Assembly: GCF_028622115.1 (NCBI RefSeq)
Contig: NZ_CP097263.1
Span: 5,270,001 to 5,334,000 of the forward strand
Reading direction: 5' to 3'
Origin: Kutzneria chonburiensis
Lineage (GTDB): Bacteria > Actinomycetota > Actinomycetes > Mycobacteriales > Pseudonocardiaceae
Length of the DNA stretch: 64,000 nt
Shown here: piece after piece, positions 42,830 through 52,906 of the stretch
How positions within the stretch are numbered: position 1 is the first letter of the stretch
Layout: each line of letters begins with the position of its first letter
The notes under the pieces: generated by a model
The model's input: only the letters and a program-made list of their open reading frames with translations
Told to the model about the DNA's origin: nothing
The model's database searches: none
Program-made: the position numbers and the translations under genes

Positions 42830-43488
42830 TGCGAGTCGCGATCGCGGGCGCCGGCGCCGTCGGCCGGTCCATCGCCCAGGAGCTGCTGGGCAGCAATCAC
42901 CAGGTGATGCTCATCGAGCGGGACGCCGCGCACTTCGAGCCGAGCACCGTCGAGCAGGCCGAGTGGGTGCACGCCGACGCGTGCGAGCTGTCCTCGCTGG
43001 AGGACGCCGGGCTCCAGCTGTGTGACGTGGTCATCGCCGCCACCGGCGACGACAAGGTCAACCTGGTGGTGTCGCTGCTGGCCAAGACCGAGTTCGCGGT
43101 GCGCCGCGTGGTGGCCCGGGTCAACGACCCGACCAACGAGTGGCTGTTCACCGACGCGTGGGGCGTCGACGTGGCCGTGTCCACGCCGCGCATGCTGGCC
43201 GCCATGGTCGAGGAGGCCGTCAACATCGGCGACCTGGTGCGGCTGATGACGCTGCGGCAGGGCCAGGCCAACCTGGTGGAGATCACGCTGCCGGACGACA
43301 CCTCGCTGGCCGGCCAGGCCGTCAGCCAGCTGGCGCTGCCCCGGGACGCGGCGCTGGTGACCATCCTGCGCGGCGGGCGGGTCATCGTTCCGCAGGCCGA
43401 CGACCCGTTCGAGCAGGGCGACGAGCTGCTGTTCGTGGCCTCGGCCGACGTCGAGCACGAGATCAGGATCGCGCTGGGCCTGGACTGA
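42829..43488 (+). CDS. TrkA/CeoC-type potassium channel regulatory protein
   Basis: A 219-residue RCK protein, paralogous to the preceding gene: RVAIAGAGAVGRSIAQELL Rossmann start, conserved acid in LIERDAAHFE, then a C-terminal RCK_C domain (DDTSLAGQAVSQLALPRDAA). Pairs like this (CeoB/CeoC) act with a K+ permease; the divergent APC-type gene is the candidate. A bidirectional hairpin ends the transcript. Confidence 0.92.
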   Translation: MRVAIAGAGAVGRSIAQELLGSNHQVMLIERDAAHFEPSTVEQAEWVHADACELSSLEDAGLQLCDVVIAATGDDKVNLVVSLLAKTEFAVRRVVARVNDPTNEWLFTDAWGVDVAVSTPRMLAAMVEEAVNIGDLVRLMTLRQGQANLVEITLPDDTSLAGQAVSQLALPRDAALVTILRGGRVIVPQADDPFEQGDELLFVASADVEHEIRIALGLD

Positions 43489-43495
43489 CCGACGT

Positions 43496-43535
43496 ACGAA
43501 AATGGCCCCCGGCATTCGCCGGGGGCCATTTTCGT
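43496..43535. terminator. Bidirectional terminator
   Basis: An 18-bp perfect stem, acgaaaatggcccccggc (43496-43513) with its complement at 43518-43535, and a 4-base loop (attc). The GC-rich core is flanked by AAAA and TTTT, so it can work as an intrinsic terminator for both the TrkA-type gene (+) and the DUF3159 gene (-). Confidence 0.9.
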
Positions 43536-43542
43536 GCTGACG

Positions 43543-44268
43543 TCAGGTTGCCGGGTCGGCCTGGGGCGCCGAAGGCTCGACGGCCGGCGGCTCCTCCTCG
43601 GCAGCCAGCTGGGCCAGGCGCTTGTCGGCCTTGCGCACGGCCCACACCGTCACGGCGATGGCGATCGCCGTGAGCGGGTAGCCCATCGCGATCCGGGCCA
43701 GGCCGAGCAGGCCGACGTTGTCCTCGCTGTACAGCCACTGCTGGACCACGAACTTGGACCCGAAGACCAGGATCCAGACCAGCGTGGCGACGTCGTAGTA
43801 GAGGCGGGCGGCCTTGTCGGACCGCCACTTGAAGCCCGAGTTGTTCAGCGTCGACCAGATCACGCCGGCCAGCGGCCAGCGGACCAGCGCCGAGACCAGG
43901 AACGCGCCGCAGTAGACCAGGCTGCTCCAGATGCCGAAGGCGAAGAAGCCCTTGGCCGAGCCGGTGCGGATGGTGATGAACGCGGCCACGGCGATGCCGA
44001 ACAGGCCGGAGATGGCCGGTTGCAGCGGCTCGCGGCGGACCAGCCGGACCACGGCGATGGCCACCGCGACGCCGACCGCCGCCCACAGCGCGGCCTGCCA
44101 CTCGAACAGGTAGTTGACCAGCACGAAGACCACGATCGGCACCGAGGAGTAGATCAGGCCGCTGATGCCGCCCATCTGCTCGAGCAGCGTCGGCATCGGC
44201 TTGGACGACTCGTCCTGCGCCGGTTCTTCGGTGACCGACTCGGCGGCCGGGGCTGGCTGTTCGCTCAT
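43543..44268 (-). CDS. DUF3159 membrane protein
   Basis: A 241-residue actinobacterial integral membrane protein with about five to six hydrophobic helices after an acidic N-terminal tail, and an acidic Pro-rich C-terminus. DUF3159 has no established function. It overlaps the preceding OB-fold gene's stop by 4 bp, an arrangement conserved in actinobacteria. Confidence 0.88.
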   Translation of the reverse strand: MSEQPAPAAESVTEEPAQDESSKPMPTLLEQMGGISGLIYSSVPIVVFVLVNYLFEWQAALWAAVGVAVAIAVVRLVRREPLQPAISGLFGIAVAAFITIRTGSAKGFFAFGIWSSLVYCGAFLVSALVRWPLAGVIWSTLNNSGFKWRSDKAARLYYDVATLVWILVFGSKFVVQQWLYSEDNVGLLGLARIAMGYPLTAIAIAVTVWAVRKADKRLAQLAAEEEPPAVEPSAPQADPAT

Positions 44269-44642
44269 GAACTCGTCTGCAACTCGTAGTAGGGGTTGTA
44301 GAGCACCTTGCGGCCGTCACGGACCGCGATCCGACCCCGGGCCTTGATCGTGCGCCCCGGCTCGATGCCGGCGATGCGGCGACGGCCGAGCCAGACTAGC
44401 GTCACGCCCTCGGTGCCGTCGTAGAGCTCCGCCTCCAGCGTCGCCGCCGCGTCCCGGGGGCACAGCTCGACGCTGCGCAGGCGGCCGAGCACGGTGACCT
44501 CCTCGCCGGAACGGCAGTCGCACGCCCGCTGCGCCCCGACGGCGTCGACCTCGCGCGACAGGTCGTCCGCGTCCAGTTCGGTGACGTCGCTGGTCAGTCG
44601 GCGTACGAGACGGTTCCAGTAGCCGCCCCTTGTGCTCGCCAT
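44265..44642 (-). CDS. OB-fold nucleic-acid-binding domain protein
   Basis: A 125-residue protein with a single OB-fold: VTVLGRLRSVELCPRDAAATLEAELYDG-type strands (VTVLGRLRSVELCPR, LEAELYDGTEGVTLVWLG) and RTIKARGRIAVRDGRKVLYN. It is similar to the RecG/tRNA-anticodon OB family and probably binds single-stranded nucleic acid. It is coupled to DUF3159 by an ATGA overlap. Confidence 0.88.
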   Translation of the reverse strand: MASTRGGYWNRLVRRLTSDVTELDADDLSREVDAVGAQRACDCRSGEEVTVLGRLRSVELCPRDAAATLEAELYDGTEGVTLVWLGRRRIAGIEPGRTIKARGRIAVRDGRKVLYNPYYELQTSS

Positions 44643-44751
44643 GGTCCGCGCTCCAATGCGCCTCGTCGGCCCCCACGCCGGGCCGTTCACTCGCCAGGGT
44701 AACCGCGCCGGGGCTCCGAGAACCGCCTCCGAACCGGCAAGATCTGGCAAT

Positions 44752-45462
44752 GTGAGCGACACGGCCGTCCTGCTGCCCGGAACCGGATCGGATGACGTTT
44801 TCATCCGTTCGGTCTTCGCCGCCCCGGTGGCCGCCGCCGGGGTGACCCTGGTCGCTCCGGAACCGGTTCCAGGGCCCGATCTGGGCCGTCGGCACCTGCT
44901 GTCCCTCGACGCCGCGTTCGATGCGCACGGCCCCGTGCTCGCCGGCGGCATCTCCTTCGGCGCCCACCTCGCCGCCGAGTGGGCTTGCGCACACCCTTCC
45001 CGCTGCGCCGGTCTGCTGCTCGCCATGCCCGCCTGGCACGGCTCCCCCGGCGACTGCCCAGCCGCCGTCGCCGCCCGCCACTCCGCCGCCACCGTCCTGC
45101 GCGACGGTCTCTCTTCCGCCCTCACGTTCGGCCCCGACGTGCCCCCTTGGCTCGCCGCCGAGCTCTCCCGCGCCTGGCACCGTCACGGCCCCGGCCTCGT
45201 CGACTCCCTGCTCGCCGCCGCCGACCGCCCCGCGCCGACCTTGGCCCAGCTCGCCACCCTGTCTGTGCCCGTCGGCATCGTCGCCGTGCACGACGACCCC
45301 CTGCATCCCGCTTCGGTCGCCGCCCAGTGGGCGGCCACGATTCCCGGGGCCGAGCTGCGCTCGATCTCGTTCGCCGACTTCAGCGCCGACCGCTCCGCCC
45401 TCGGCCGCGCCGCCGTCGCCGCCTGGCAGGCGTCTAGGTCAGGCTCTCGGCCAGCTGCCTGA
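44752..45462 (+). CDS. Alpha/beta hydrolase
   Basis: A 236-residue alpha/beta hydrolase from the GTG at 44752. The nucleophile elbow is GISFGAH, preceded by the strand GPVLAGG, and the HGSPGD and VHDDPLHP regions carry later conserved residues. The substrate is unknown. Its last 29 bp overlap tail-to-tail with the kinase gene on the other strand. Confidence 0.82.
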   Translation: MSDTAVLLPGTGSDDVFIRSVFAAPVAAAGVTLVAPEPVPGPDLGRRHLLSLDAAFDAHGPVLAGGISFGAHLAAEWACAHPSRCAGLLLAMPAWHGSPGDCPAAVAARHSAATVLRDGLSSALTFGPDVPPWLAAELSRAWHRHGPGLVDSLLAAADRPAPTLAQLATLSVPVGIVAVHDDPLHPASVAAQWAATIPGAELRSISFADFSADRSALGRAAVAAWQASRSGSRPAA

Positions 45463-46273
45463 ACAGGGCGGTGCCGGGGTCGTCGATGCCGCGACGCACG
45501 TGGGACATGAGCAGGAGGACGGCCAGGGCGCGGGACCACTCGTAGGCGCGGTCCTCGTCGAGCACGTCCAGGGCGGCGATACGGGTACGGACCTCGTCGA
45601 CGGTGGTGACGTCGAACAGGGTCCAGTCGACGACGTCAAGGTCGGGGTCGCCGAGGCAGGGTCGGGGGTCGATGGCGACGGGGCCACGGGCGGAAGCCAG
45701 GACGTTGCCGGGATGGAGGTCGCCGTGCACAAGACGCGCGACGGAGCCGGTGTCAGCGAGGCGTCGGGCGGCGGCGTAGGAGGCGTCCAACAAGGCAGCG
45801 GGCACGCCGGGGTTGCGGCGATGAGCCAGGGTGAACATGAAGTCGACGCGGTCGGCGACGGTGGGGAAGCCGATGGGCGCGGGCACCTCGCGGAGTTGAC
45901 GGAGGAGTGCGCCGGCGGGGCGCCAGTCGGACAGCGGGGTGCCGGGCTCCAAGGCCTCGATGAGCAGGGCGTTGTCCTCATCGGCGACGTCGAGCAAGGA
46001 GACGACGGCGGGGCAGGAGGCCCAGGCGCGCAACGCGGCCGCCTCGGTCCCGAAGACCTCGGCGTCGGGGGTGAGCTTCAGGTACGCCAAGGAGCCGTCA
46101 GCACGGCGGCAGCGGAACGTACACGAGGTGCTGCCGGCGCTCATGGTGGCGAGCACGGTCAGCCCCCACCGGACGGCCAGCCGCTCGACCAGGGCGGCGA
46201 CCCCGTCGAGCCACGGCTGGACGTCCGGCCCGAAGCGCAGGCGGAGGCGCTCGGTGAGACCGTCGGAGAGCAT
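45434..46273 (-). CDS. Aminoglycoside/hydroxyurea phosphotransferase-like kinase
   Basis: A 279-residue small-molecule kinase of the streptomycin 6-kinase type (PF04655-like). The catalytic loop is LVHGDLHPGNVL and the metal-binding Asp follows in PVAIDPRPCLGDPDLDVVDW. The N-terminal lobe has FRCRRADGSLAYLKL. It may confer aminoglycoside resistance or act on an endogenous metabolite; the sequence does not decide. It follows the DUF3710 gene with a 1-bp overlap. Confidence 0.85.
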   Translation of the reverse strand: MLSDGLTERLRLRFGPDVQPWLDGVAALVERLAVRWGLTVLATMSAGSTSCTFRCRRADGSLAYLKLTPDAEVFGTEAAALRAWASCPAVVSLLDVADEDNALLIEALEPGTPLSDWRPAGALLRQLREVPAPIGFPTVADRVDFMFTLAHRRNPGVPAALLDASYAAARRLADTGSVARLVHGDLHPGNVLASARGPVAIDPRPCLGDPDLDVVDWTLFDVTTVDEVRTRIAALDVLDEDRAYEWSRALAVLLLMSHVRRGIDDPGTALFRQLAESLT

Positions 46274-46914
46274 CAGCCCTGCTGCTGGGCCTGAATGTGC
46301 TGGGCGATGGCCGGCGGCAGCTCGACCGGCAGCGGGGTGCGGACGGGCTGGGCGGAGTCGCCACGGACCACGACGGTGCCGCGGATGACATTGCGCAGCA
46401 GGTCGGAGGCCATGACGTTGTGCTCACCGGGACCGGCGACGACCCCACGCAGCATCCAGCGCGGCCCGTCGACGCCGACGAAGCGCAGCACGACGTTGTT
46501 GGCGGTGGCGGCCAGCTCGGTGCCCCACTCGCCGGCTTCCTTGATCACCCGGGCGCCGTCGCCGCGCAGCTGGGAGACCAGCTCCTCGCAGATCTCGGGC
46601 CACAGGTCGCCGCTGCGGGGCGCGGCGTAGGCGCTGACGGTGATCTGACCGATCGGCGTCACCAGGTGCACGGCCCGCACCGGACCGGAAGGGTCGACCT
46701 CGACCTGGAGCTGGGCCCCATCGGGCACGGGCACCCGCACGGACCCGAGGTCGAGCCGGGACAGGCCGTCCTGCGGGGCGTCCGCCTCGTCGAACGGACC
46801 GGCGGTGACGACCGCCTCCTCGACGACCTCGTCGACGTCGTAGTTCGGTACCCCCAGGCGGCCGCTGTCCTTGCTGACATGGTGCCGCCCGCGCTTGCCG
46901 CGCTTGCCGAACAT
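46273..46914 (-). CDS. DUF3710 protein
   Basis: A 213-residue cytosolic protein of DUF3710, an actinobacterial family of unknown function consistently placed after dut, as here (4 bp gap). A basic N-terminus (MFGKRGKRGRHH) is followed by an acidic stretch and a beta-rich domain with RLDLGSVRVPVPDGAQLQVE and DGPRWMLRGVVAGPG. Confidence 0.9.
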   Translation of the reverse strand: MFGKRGKRGRHHVSKDSGRLGVPNYDVDEVVEEAVVTAGPFDEADAPQDGLSRLDLGSVRVPVPDGAQLQVEVDPSGPVRAVHLVTPIGQITVSAYAAPRSGDLWPEICEELVSQLRGDGARVIKEAGEWGTELAATANNVVLRFVGVDGPRWMLRGVVAGPGEHNVMASDLLRNVIRGTVVVRGDSAQPVRTPLPVELPPAIAQHIQAQQQG

Positions 46915-46918
46915 TCCG

Positions 46919-47425
46919 CTACTCCTTCGTCCCCTGCTGGGCCCCGGCGCCGGCCGCGGCCGCGAGCACCGCGTGCCCGCCGGTGGATCCGTAGCCGCCG
47001 GTGCCGCGCTCGGAGTCGGGCAGCTCGTCGACCTCCTCGAAGACCACGTGCTCGACGCGCTGCACGACCAGCTGCGCGATCCGGTCGCCCCGGCGCAGCG
47101 TGATCGGCTCACGGAGATCGTGGTTGATCAGGCATACCCGGATCTCGCCGCGGTAGCCCGCGTCGATGGTTCCCGGGGTGTTCACCACGGACAGCCCGAC
47201 CCGCGCGGCCAGCCCGGACCGCGGGTGCACGAAGCCGGCGAAGCCGATCGGCAGCGCGATGGCGACGCCGGTGCCGAGCACCGCCCGTTCGCCGGGAGCC
47301 AGGACGACGTCCGAGGTCGTCACAAGATCGACACCCGCGTCGCCGGCCGTGGCATAGGACGGCACGGGGACCCCGGGATCGATTCGGGAGAGGAGGACCT
47401 GCACGCTGGGCACGGCGCGTGACAC
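46919..47425 (-). CDS. dut: dUTP diphosphatase
   Basis: A 168-residue trimeric dUTPase, converting dUTP to dUMP. All five motifs are visible: [50 protein letters not shown] and the C-terminal [11 protein letters not shown] arm. The GTG at 47425 was chosen. It is divergent from the DUF3093 gene with only 12 bp between the starts, so the promoters must overlap the coding ends. Confidence 0.96.
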   Translation of the reverse strand: MSRAVPSVQVLLSRIDPGVPVPSYATAGDAGVDLVTTSDVVLAPGERAVLGTGVAIALPIGFAGFVHPRSGLAARVGLSVVNTPGTIDAGYRGEIRVCLINHDLREPITLRRGDRIAQLVVQRVEHVVFEEVDELPDSERGTGGYGSTGGHAVLAAAAGAGAQQGTKE

Positions 47426-47437
47426 TACCCTGGACCC

Positions 47438-47920
47438 GTGACCGAGAGCGTGAGTGCGGTGGCAAAGACCGAGGCCAAGTCCAAGCCGGTGTTCTTCGAA
47501 CGGCTGTACGTGCCGGCGTGGGGCTGGCCGCTGCCGCTGATCGCGGCCGTGCTGATGGCCGCCGAGGTGCACATGGGCTACCCGGGCGTCCGCGCATGGC
47601 TGCCCTACCTCATCACGATCCCGCTCGTCGTCGGCGTGATGCTGTGGCTGGGACGGGCCACGGTGAAGGTGGTCGACGGCGAGCTCTGGGTGGGCGACGC
47701 CCACGTGCCGCTCGCGCTGATCGACGAGGTCGAGGTCATCCCGGCCAAGGCCAAGCGCAAGGCGCTCGGCCCCGACCTTGACCCGGCCGCGTTCGTGTCG
47801 CACCGCGGCTGGGTGGGGCCGGTCCTCCGGGTCTACCTGAACGACCCGGCGGATCCGACCCCGTACTGGCTGTTCAGCGTCCGCAAGGCGGACAAGCTGG
47901 CCGCCATCGTGCACAACTGA
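47438..47920 (+). CDS. DUF3093 membrane protein
   Basis: A 160-residue actinobacterial protein with two hydrophobic segments (about 27-45 and 54-72) and a cytosolic C-terminal beta domain ([32 protein letters not shown]). DUF3093 has no known function. It is always found divergent from dut in related genomes, as here. Confidence 0.9.
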   Translation: MTESVSAVAKTEAKSKPVFFERLYVPAWGWPLPLIAAVLMAAEVHMGYPGVRAWLPYLITIPLVVGVMLWLGRATVKVVDGELWVGDAHVPLALIDEVEVIPAKAKRKALGPDLDPAAFVSHRGWVGPVLRVYLNDPADPTPYWLFSVRKADKLAAIVHN

Positions 47921-47948
47921 CCCCCAGAACGCCCGAAGGCCGCGCCGA

Positions 47949-47977
47949 CGACGGCGGGACGGGCCCGCGCGCCGTCG
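47949..47977. terminator. GC-rich hairpin between DUF3093 and DUF4193 genes
   Basis: Arms cgacggcg (47949-47956) and cgccgtcg (47970-47977) around a loop containing gggccc, in the 69-bp gap between the convergent genes. No U-tract. Confidence 0.5.
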
Positions 47978-47989
47978 GGACGCGTCCGC

Positions 47990-48289
47990 TCAGGCGCAGT
48001 CCCGGCAGATCAACTGCCCGTTGTGCTCCTCGGCCAGTCGACTCCGGTGGTGCACCAGGAAACAGCTGGAACAGGTGAACTCGTCAGCCTGCTTCGGCAG
48101 CACCTTGACGGTAAGTTCCTCGTTGGACAGGTCGGCGCCTGGCAGCTCGAAGTTCTCATCCGGTGCATCCACGTCGACGTCGACCACGCCGGACTGCGTC
48201 TCGTTGCGCCGCGCCTTCAACTCCTCGAGGGAGTCCTCGGCCAGGTCGTCATCCTGGCTCCGGCGCGGAGCGTCGTAGTCGGTCGCCAT
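47990..48289 (-). CDS. DUF4193 zinc-ribbon protein
   Basis: A 99-residue acidic protein of DUF4193, conserved in actinobacteria. The start MATDYDAPRRSQDDDLAEDS and the C-terminal Cys pairs (CSSC and CRDC) with HH between them suggest a small zinc site. The function is unknown. The start is preceded by GTGAAAGAAG. Confidence 0.92.
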   Translation of the reverse strand: MATDYDAPRRSQDDDLAEDSLEELKARRNETQSGVVDVDVDAPDENFELPGADLSNEELTVKVLPKQADEFTCSSCFLVHHRSRLAEEHNGQLICRDCA

Positions 48290-48801
48290 ACTTCTTTCAC
48301 CCCTGCAGTCACAATTCAGACTGTGTTCGTGCCGCTGGTCAACGCTCCAGGGCCCCAATTTGTGCCCGCCGCCGGAAGTGACGGTGGTCTCGCTCCCCGC
48401 CGGCTGCCACCCAGTGATCGTCAAACGATTCCAGCCGCACCCGCAGTGGCTCGGAGCGCGTGGATGATAGCCCACTACGCAAGGGCGCACGCACACACTC
48501 ACCCATCCGTGGCCCTAGCTGGCGGGACGGGCAGCGCCCTTGAGGGAATTCGGCCGGGAAAACCCTTGCCGGGACGGCGCGGCCGTGGTGCGATTCCGCC
48601 CGTGCGGGGTTGACGGTACGCGCACGGCCGATCGCGGGGTGCGATCACGGCCCACAGCGGGACACGGACCGGACACGGACGGCGGTGCCGGCCGACGCCG
48701 GTCGGCGGTAACGCCTAGGCTGATCACAGGCGACGGTCCGGGCACGGGGTTTCACCAGTCACGAAGCGTCGTGTTGGCCGGGGTCGAGGAGGGGTGGGGA
48801 C
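48290..48801. other. 512-bp divergent intergenic region
   Basis: Separates the DUF4193 and Cei starts and must hold both promoters. I see no convincing gene, tRNA or strong hairpin. Short open frames here have no family character. Confidence 0.5.
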
Positions 48802-49518
48802 GTGACTGCGCCAGTCGGGGTCAGAGGCAACGGGAAGCCGCTGTACCGGAAGCGGCGGCCGTGGCCCGCGCTGGTCCTGTTCGCCGTCCTCGTCGTCGTC
48901 GCCGGCTTCGTCTGGGTCAAGGTCATCAACGCCACCGACGACGTGGACGCGGCTGTGCACTGCAACACACCGGGCCCGCTGCCGGCCGGGGCCGCCCCGC
49001 CGGCCACGCCCGCGCCCAAGCTCGGCACCGAGCTGGCCCACGACGCGCTGGACAAGACCGCGCCCGCCCCCGCCGCCCAGGTGCAGGTCCGCGTCTACAA
49101 CGCCAGCGAGACCCGCAACCAGGCCTCGATCGTCAAGTCCGCGGTCGACCAGGCCGGCTTCGCCAGCGCCGGCACCCCGGCCAACGACCCGATCTACCTG
49201 GCCGGCGACATGAACTGCCGGGCCCAGATCCGGTTCGGCCCCAACGGCGCCGCCGGGGCCCGCACGCTGAGCATCGTCGAGCCGTGCGCCGACCTGATCC
49301 GCGACGACCGCCAGGACGCCACCGTTGACCTGGCCGTCGGCAAGAAGTTCGACGAGTTCCGGGTCAACCCCAGCGCCAAGCAGGTCCTCCAGCAGCTGGC
49401 GACGTGGGCCAAGAGCCAGCCGCCCGCCCAGGGCGGACAGCTGGCCCAGCCGACCGGTCAGCCCCCGGTCAGCTCCGACCTCATCGACGCCGCCCGCAAC
49501 GTGCATTGCGCGGGCTGA
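48802..49518 (+). CDS. Envelope integrity protein Cei-like (LytR_C domain)
   Basis: A 238-residue protein with a short basic cytosolic start, one membrane anchor (about 21-41) and an extracytoplasmic LytR_C domain (VQVRVYNASETRNQASIVKSAVDQAGF). It matches the Cei family, needed for cell-envelope integrity in mycobacteria. Two of its three Cys lie in the exported part and may form a disulfide. GTG start at 48802 with a G-rich site upstream. Confidence 0.88.
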   Translation: MTAPVGVRGNGKPLYRKRRPWPALVLFAVLVVVAGFVWVKVINATDDVDAAVHCNTPGPLPAGAAPPATPAPKLGTELAHDALDKTAPAPAAQVQVRVYNASETRNQASIVKSAVDQAGFASAGTPANDPIYLAGDMNCRAQIRFGPNGAAGARTLSIVEPCADLIRDDRQDATVDLAVGKKFDEFRVNPSAKQVLQQLATWAKSQPPAQGGQLAQPTGQPPVSSDLIDAARNVHCAG

Positions 49519-49614
49519 GCAGCCCCTTCACCCCCCGCCCCACTGTCACATGAGCGTCATACTTGCCTCCCAGAGGCACATCCGGACCGCATGTGCCGAT
49601 TGAGGGGGTAGGGG

Positions 49615-50430
49615 CTACACCTTTCCGAAGCCGCTTTCCACCAACGCTGCCCTGAGCTGCTCGGCTACGCCGGGGGCGGCGGCGAAGGTTGCTTCCGTGC
49701 CCAAGCCGTCGGTGTCCGGGCCGGGTGGGCGGAAGACGGCGCCGGCCTCCTCGGCGATCAGGCCGCCGGCGGCCCAGTCCCAGCGGTGCAGGCCGTGCTC
49801 CAGATAGGCGTCCTCCCAGCCCGCGGCGACGGCGCACAGGTCGAGCGACGCGGCCCCACAGCGGCGGATGTCCCGCACCTTGCCGAGCATGCGGCTGATC
49901 GCGTCGGCCTGACGCAGCCGCCGCGCGTGGTCGTAGGAGAAACCGGTCCCCAGCAGAGACAGGTCCAGCCGGGTGGTGGCGGCGGCCCGCAGCCGACGGC
50001 CGTCCAGGAAGGAACCGCCGCCCCGGCTGGCGGTCCAGATCCGACCGGAGACGGGCTCGACGACCGCGCCGGCCACCGACACCCCGTCCAGCTGCGCGGC
50101 GATGGACACGGCGTAGAAGGGCAGTCCGTAGAGATAGTTGACGGTGCCGTCGATCGGATCGACCACCCAGACCAGCCCGTCCAGCGACGAGGTCCCGCCC
50201 TCCTCCTCGCCGAGCACGGGCTCCCCCGGCCGCAACTGGGCCAAACGGTCCCGAACCAGTTGTTCGGAAGCGCGATCTGCGGCCGTCACCACGTCAGTTT
50301 CGCTGGACTTGGTGTCCACCTGGGTGACAGCGTGGCTTCGGGCGTTGGTGACCAGCTCGGCGGCTTCCGTCGCGACGGTGACTGCGATCCTGACGAGTTC
50401 CTCGGATTCAGCGGCTAGCACGCTGTCCAC
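49615..50430 (-). CDS. Inositol monophosphatase family protein
   Basis: A 271-residue Mg-dependent, Li-sensitive-type phosphatase. The metal site is formed by [18 protein letters not shown] and the C-terminal [17 protein letters not shown]. It may act on inositol phosphate (mycothiol or phosphatidylinositol synthesis) or another sugar phosphate. Start: GTG at 50430, with a second in-frame GTG at 50421. It is divergent from ppgK, 97 bp away. Confidence 0.92.
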   Translation of the reverse strand: MDSVLAAESEELVRIAVTVATEAAELVTNARSHAVTQVDTKSSETDVVTAADRASEQLVRDRLAQLRPGEPVLGEEEGGTSSLDGLVWVVDPIDGTVNYLYGLPFYAVSIAAQLDGVSVAGAVVEPVSGRIWTASRGGGSFLDGRRLRAAATTRLDLSLLGTGFSYDHARRLRQADAISRMLGKVRDIRRCGAASLDLCAVAAGWEDAYLEHGLHRWDWAAGGLIAEEAGAVFRPPGPDTDGLGTEATFAAAPGVAEQLRAALVESGFGKV

Positions 50431-50527
50431 CGAACCACACACGTTAGGGTCTGCGCACACTCCCGAAGACCCGCGCGCAGGGTCGAGGACTGACAGCGGA
50501 CTGAATCGAGTAGGAAGGGTCCGACGG

Positions 50528-51289
<762 letters not shown>

Positions 51290-51358
51290 TGGTACCCCGA
51301 AAAAACTGACCGAATCGTGTTCCGGCGATCTACCTGCGGGAACACCGCAATTGGGCCC

Positions 51359-51398
51359 GACGGCGGCCGTGTGGCGGCAACGCGGCACGGCCGCCGTC
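51359..51398. terminator. 12-bp inverted repeat between ppgK and sigA
   Basis: Perfect arms gacggcggccgt (51359-51370) and acggccgccgtc (51387-51398) with a 16-base loop, 70 bp after the ppgK stop. It ends 2 bp before the likely sigA -10 box, so it could act as a terminator, an operator or both. Confidence 0.55.
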
Positions 51399-51400
51399 GT

Positions 51401-51406
51401 TACAAT
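51401..51406 (+). promoter_or_regulatory. Probable -10 element of the sigA promoter
   Basis: TACAAT, a close match to the vegetative TATAAT consensus, 109 bp before the chosen sigA start. The -35 region falls inside the 12-bp inverted repeat and shows no clear TTGACA. Confidence 0.5.
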
Positions 51407-51514
51407 GGAACAGCGCCCACGGTCAGCGACCGCCGGGCGATCCCCCGAAACCCCCTGGCGGCCGAGGTTCGCGCCCTTCGGTCTGCCGTGAAGGACCGTC
51501 GCGAAAGGGCGTAC

Positions 51515-52849
51515 GTGGCAGCCGCAGAAACCGCAACCCGACGCTCCGCCACCCCCGCGAGCGCCGCCGCGAAGGCACAGCAGCCGGGCGATGCCGAGGA
51601 GGCCGTGAAGGCCACCCCGGCGCGTGGCGCGGCCAAGACGGGCGCCGCGAAGCCGGCGGCCAAGAAGCCGGCCGGCCCCCGCGCCGCCGCCAAGAAGGCC
51701 CCGGCCGGTGGCAAGGCCGCGCCGGCCAAGGCCAAGAAGGACGGCGAGGAGCCCGAGGACCTCGACGGCGACGTCGAGATCGACGCCGCCGAGCTCGAGG
51801 ACGTCGTGGTCGAGGACGTGACCGTCGAGGAGCCCGACGAGGAGGAGAGCAAGAACAGCTCCGACTTCGTCTGGGACGAGGAGGAGTCCGAGGCGCTGCG
51901 GCAGGCCCGCAAGGACGCCGAGCTCACCGCGTCGGCCGACTCGGTCCGGGCCTACCTCAAGCAGATCGGCAAGGTCGCCCTGCTCAACGCCGAGGAGGAG
52001 GTGGAGCTGGCCAAGCGGATCGAGGCCGGGCTCTACGCCGCCGAACGCGTGCGCAAGGCCGAGGACGAGACCGAGAAGCTGCCCCCGCAGATGCGGCGGG
52101 ACCTGCGCTGGATCGTGCGTGACGGCGAGCGGGCCAAGAACCACCTGCTGGAGGCCAACCTCCGCCTGGTGGTGTCGCTGGCCAAGCGCTACACCGGCCG
52201 CGGCATGGCGTTCCTTGACCTGATCCAGGAGGGCAACCTGGGTCTGATCCGCGCGGTCGAGAAGTTCGACTACACCAAGGGCTACAAGTTCTCCACGTAC
52301 GCCACCTGGTGGATCCGACAGGCGATCACCCGCGCGATGGCCGACCAGGCCCGCACCATCCGTATCCCGGTGCACATGGTCGAGGTCATCAACAAGCTCG
52401 GCCGCATCCAGCGCGAGCTGCTCCAGGACCTCGGCCGCGAGCCGACGCCGGAGGAGCTGGCCAAGGAGATGGACATCACCCCGGAGAAGGTGCTGGAGAT
52501 CCAGCAGTACGCCCGGGAGCCCATCTCGCTGGACCAGACCATCGGCGACGAGGGCGACAGCCAGCTCGGCGACTTCATCGAGGACTCCGAGGCCGTCGTC
52601 GCGGTCGACGCGGTGTCGTTCACGCTGCTGCAGGACCAGCTCCAGTCGGTGCTGGCCACGCTGTCCGAGCGGGAGGCGGGCGTGGTGCGGCTGCGCTTCG
52701 GCCTGACCGACGGCCAGCCGCGGACCCTGGACGAGATCGGCCAGGTCTACGGCGTGACCCGCGAGCGGATCCGCCAGATCGAGTCGAAGACGATGTCCAA
52801 GCTGCGTCACCCGTCCCGGTCCCAGGTCCTGCGCGACTACCTGGACTGA
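51515..52849 (+). CDS. sigA: Primary RNA polymerase sigma factor (RpoD/SigA/HrdB)
   Basis: A sigma-70 factor with all principal regions: 1.2 ([20 protein letters not shown]), 2.1-2.4 ([38 protein letters not shown]), 3 and 4.2 ([20 protein letters not shown]), ending in [12 protein letters not shown] chose the GTG at 51515 (GAAAGGG 7-8 bp upstream), giving 444 residues; the frame is open back to 51317. The first 70 residues are Lys/Ala/Pro-rich and histone-H1-like, then a strongly acidic stretch, as in HrdB-type factors. Confidence 0.96.
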   Translation: MAAAETATRRSATPASAAAKAQQPGDAEEAVKATPARGAAKTGAAKPAAKKPAGPRAAAKKAPAGGKAAPAKAKKDGEEPEDLDGDVEIDAAELEDVVVEDVTVEEPDEEESKNSSDFVWDEEESEALRQARKDAELTASADSVRAYLKQIGKVALLNAEEEVELAKRIEAGLYAAERVRKAEDETEKLPPQMRRDLRWIVRDGERAKNHLLEANLRLVVSLAKRYTGRGMAFLDLIQEGNLGLIRAVEKFDYTKGYKFSTYATWWIRQAITRAMADQARTIRIPVHMVEVINKLGRIQRELLQDLGREPTPEELAKEMDITPEKVLEIQQYAREPISLDQTIGDEGDSQLGDFIEDSEAVVAVDAVSFTLLQDQLQSVLATLSEREAGVVRLRFGLTDGQPRTLDEIGQVYGVTRERIRQIESKTMSKLRHPSRSQVLRDYLD

Positions 52850-52863
52850 GCGCCGGTTTTCTC

Positions 52864-52906
52864 CCGAACGCCCCGTTCGACCGTTTCGGTCGGGCGGGGC
52901 GTTCGG
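52864..52906 (+). terminator. Strong hairpin after sigA
   Basis: Arms 52864-52883 and 52887-52906 pair over 20 positions in RNA (two G-U pairs) with a 3-base loop, starting 15 bp after the sigA stop, just past a gttttct run. The arms read ccgaacgccccg... and ...cggggcgttcgg. Confidence 0.85.
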
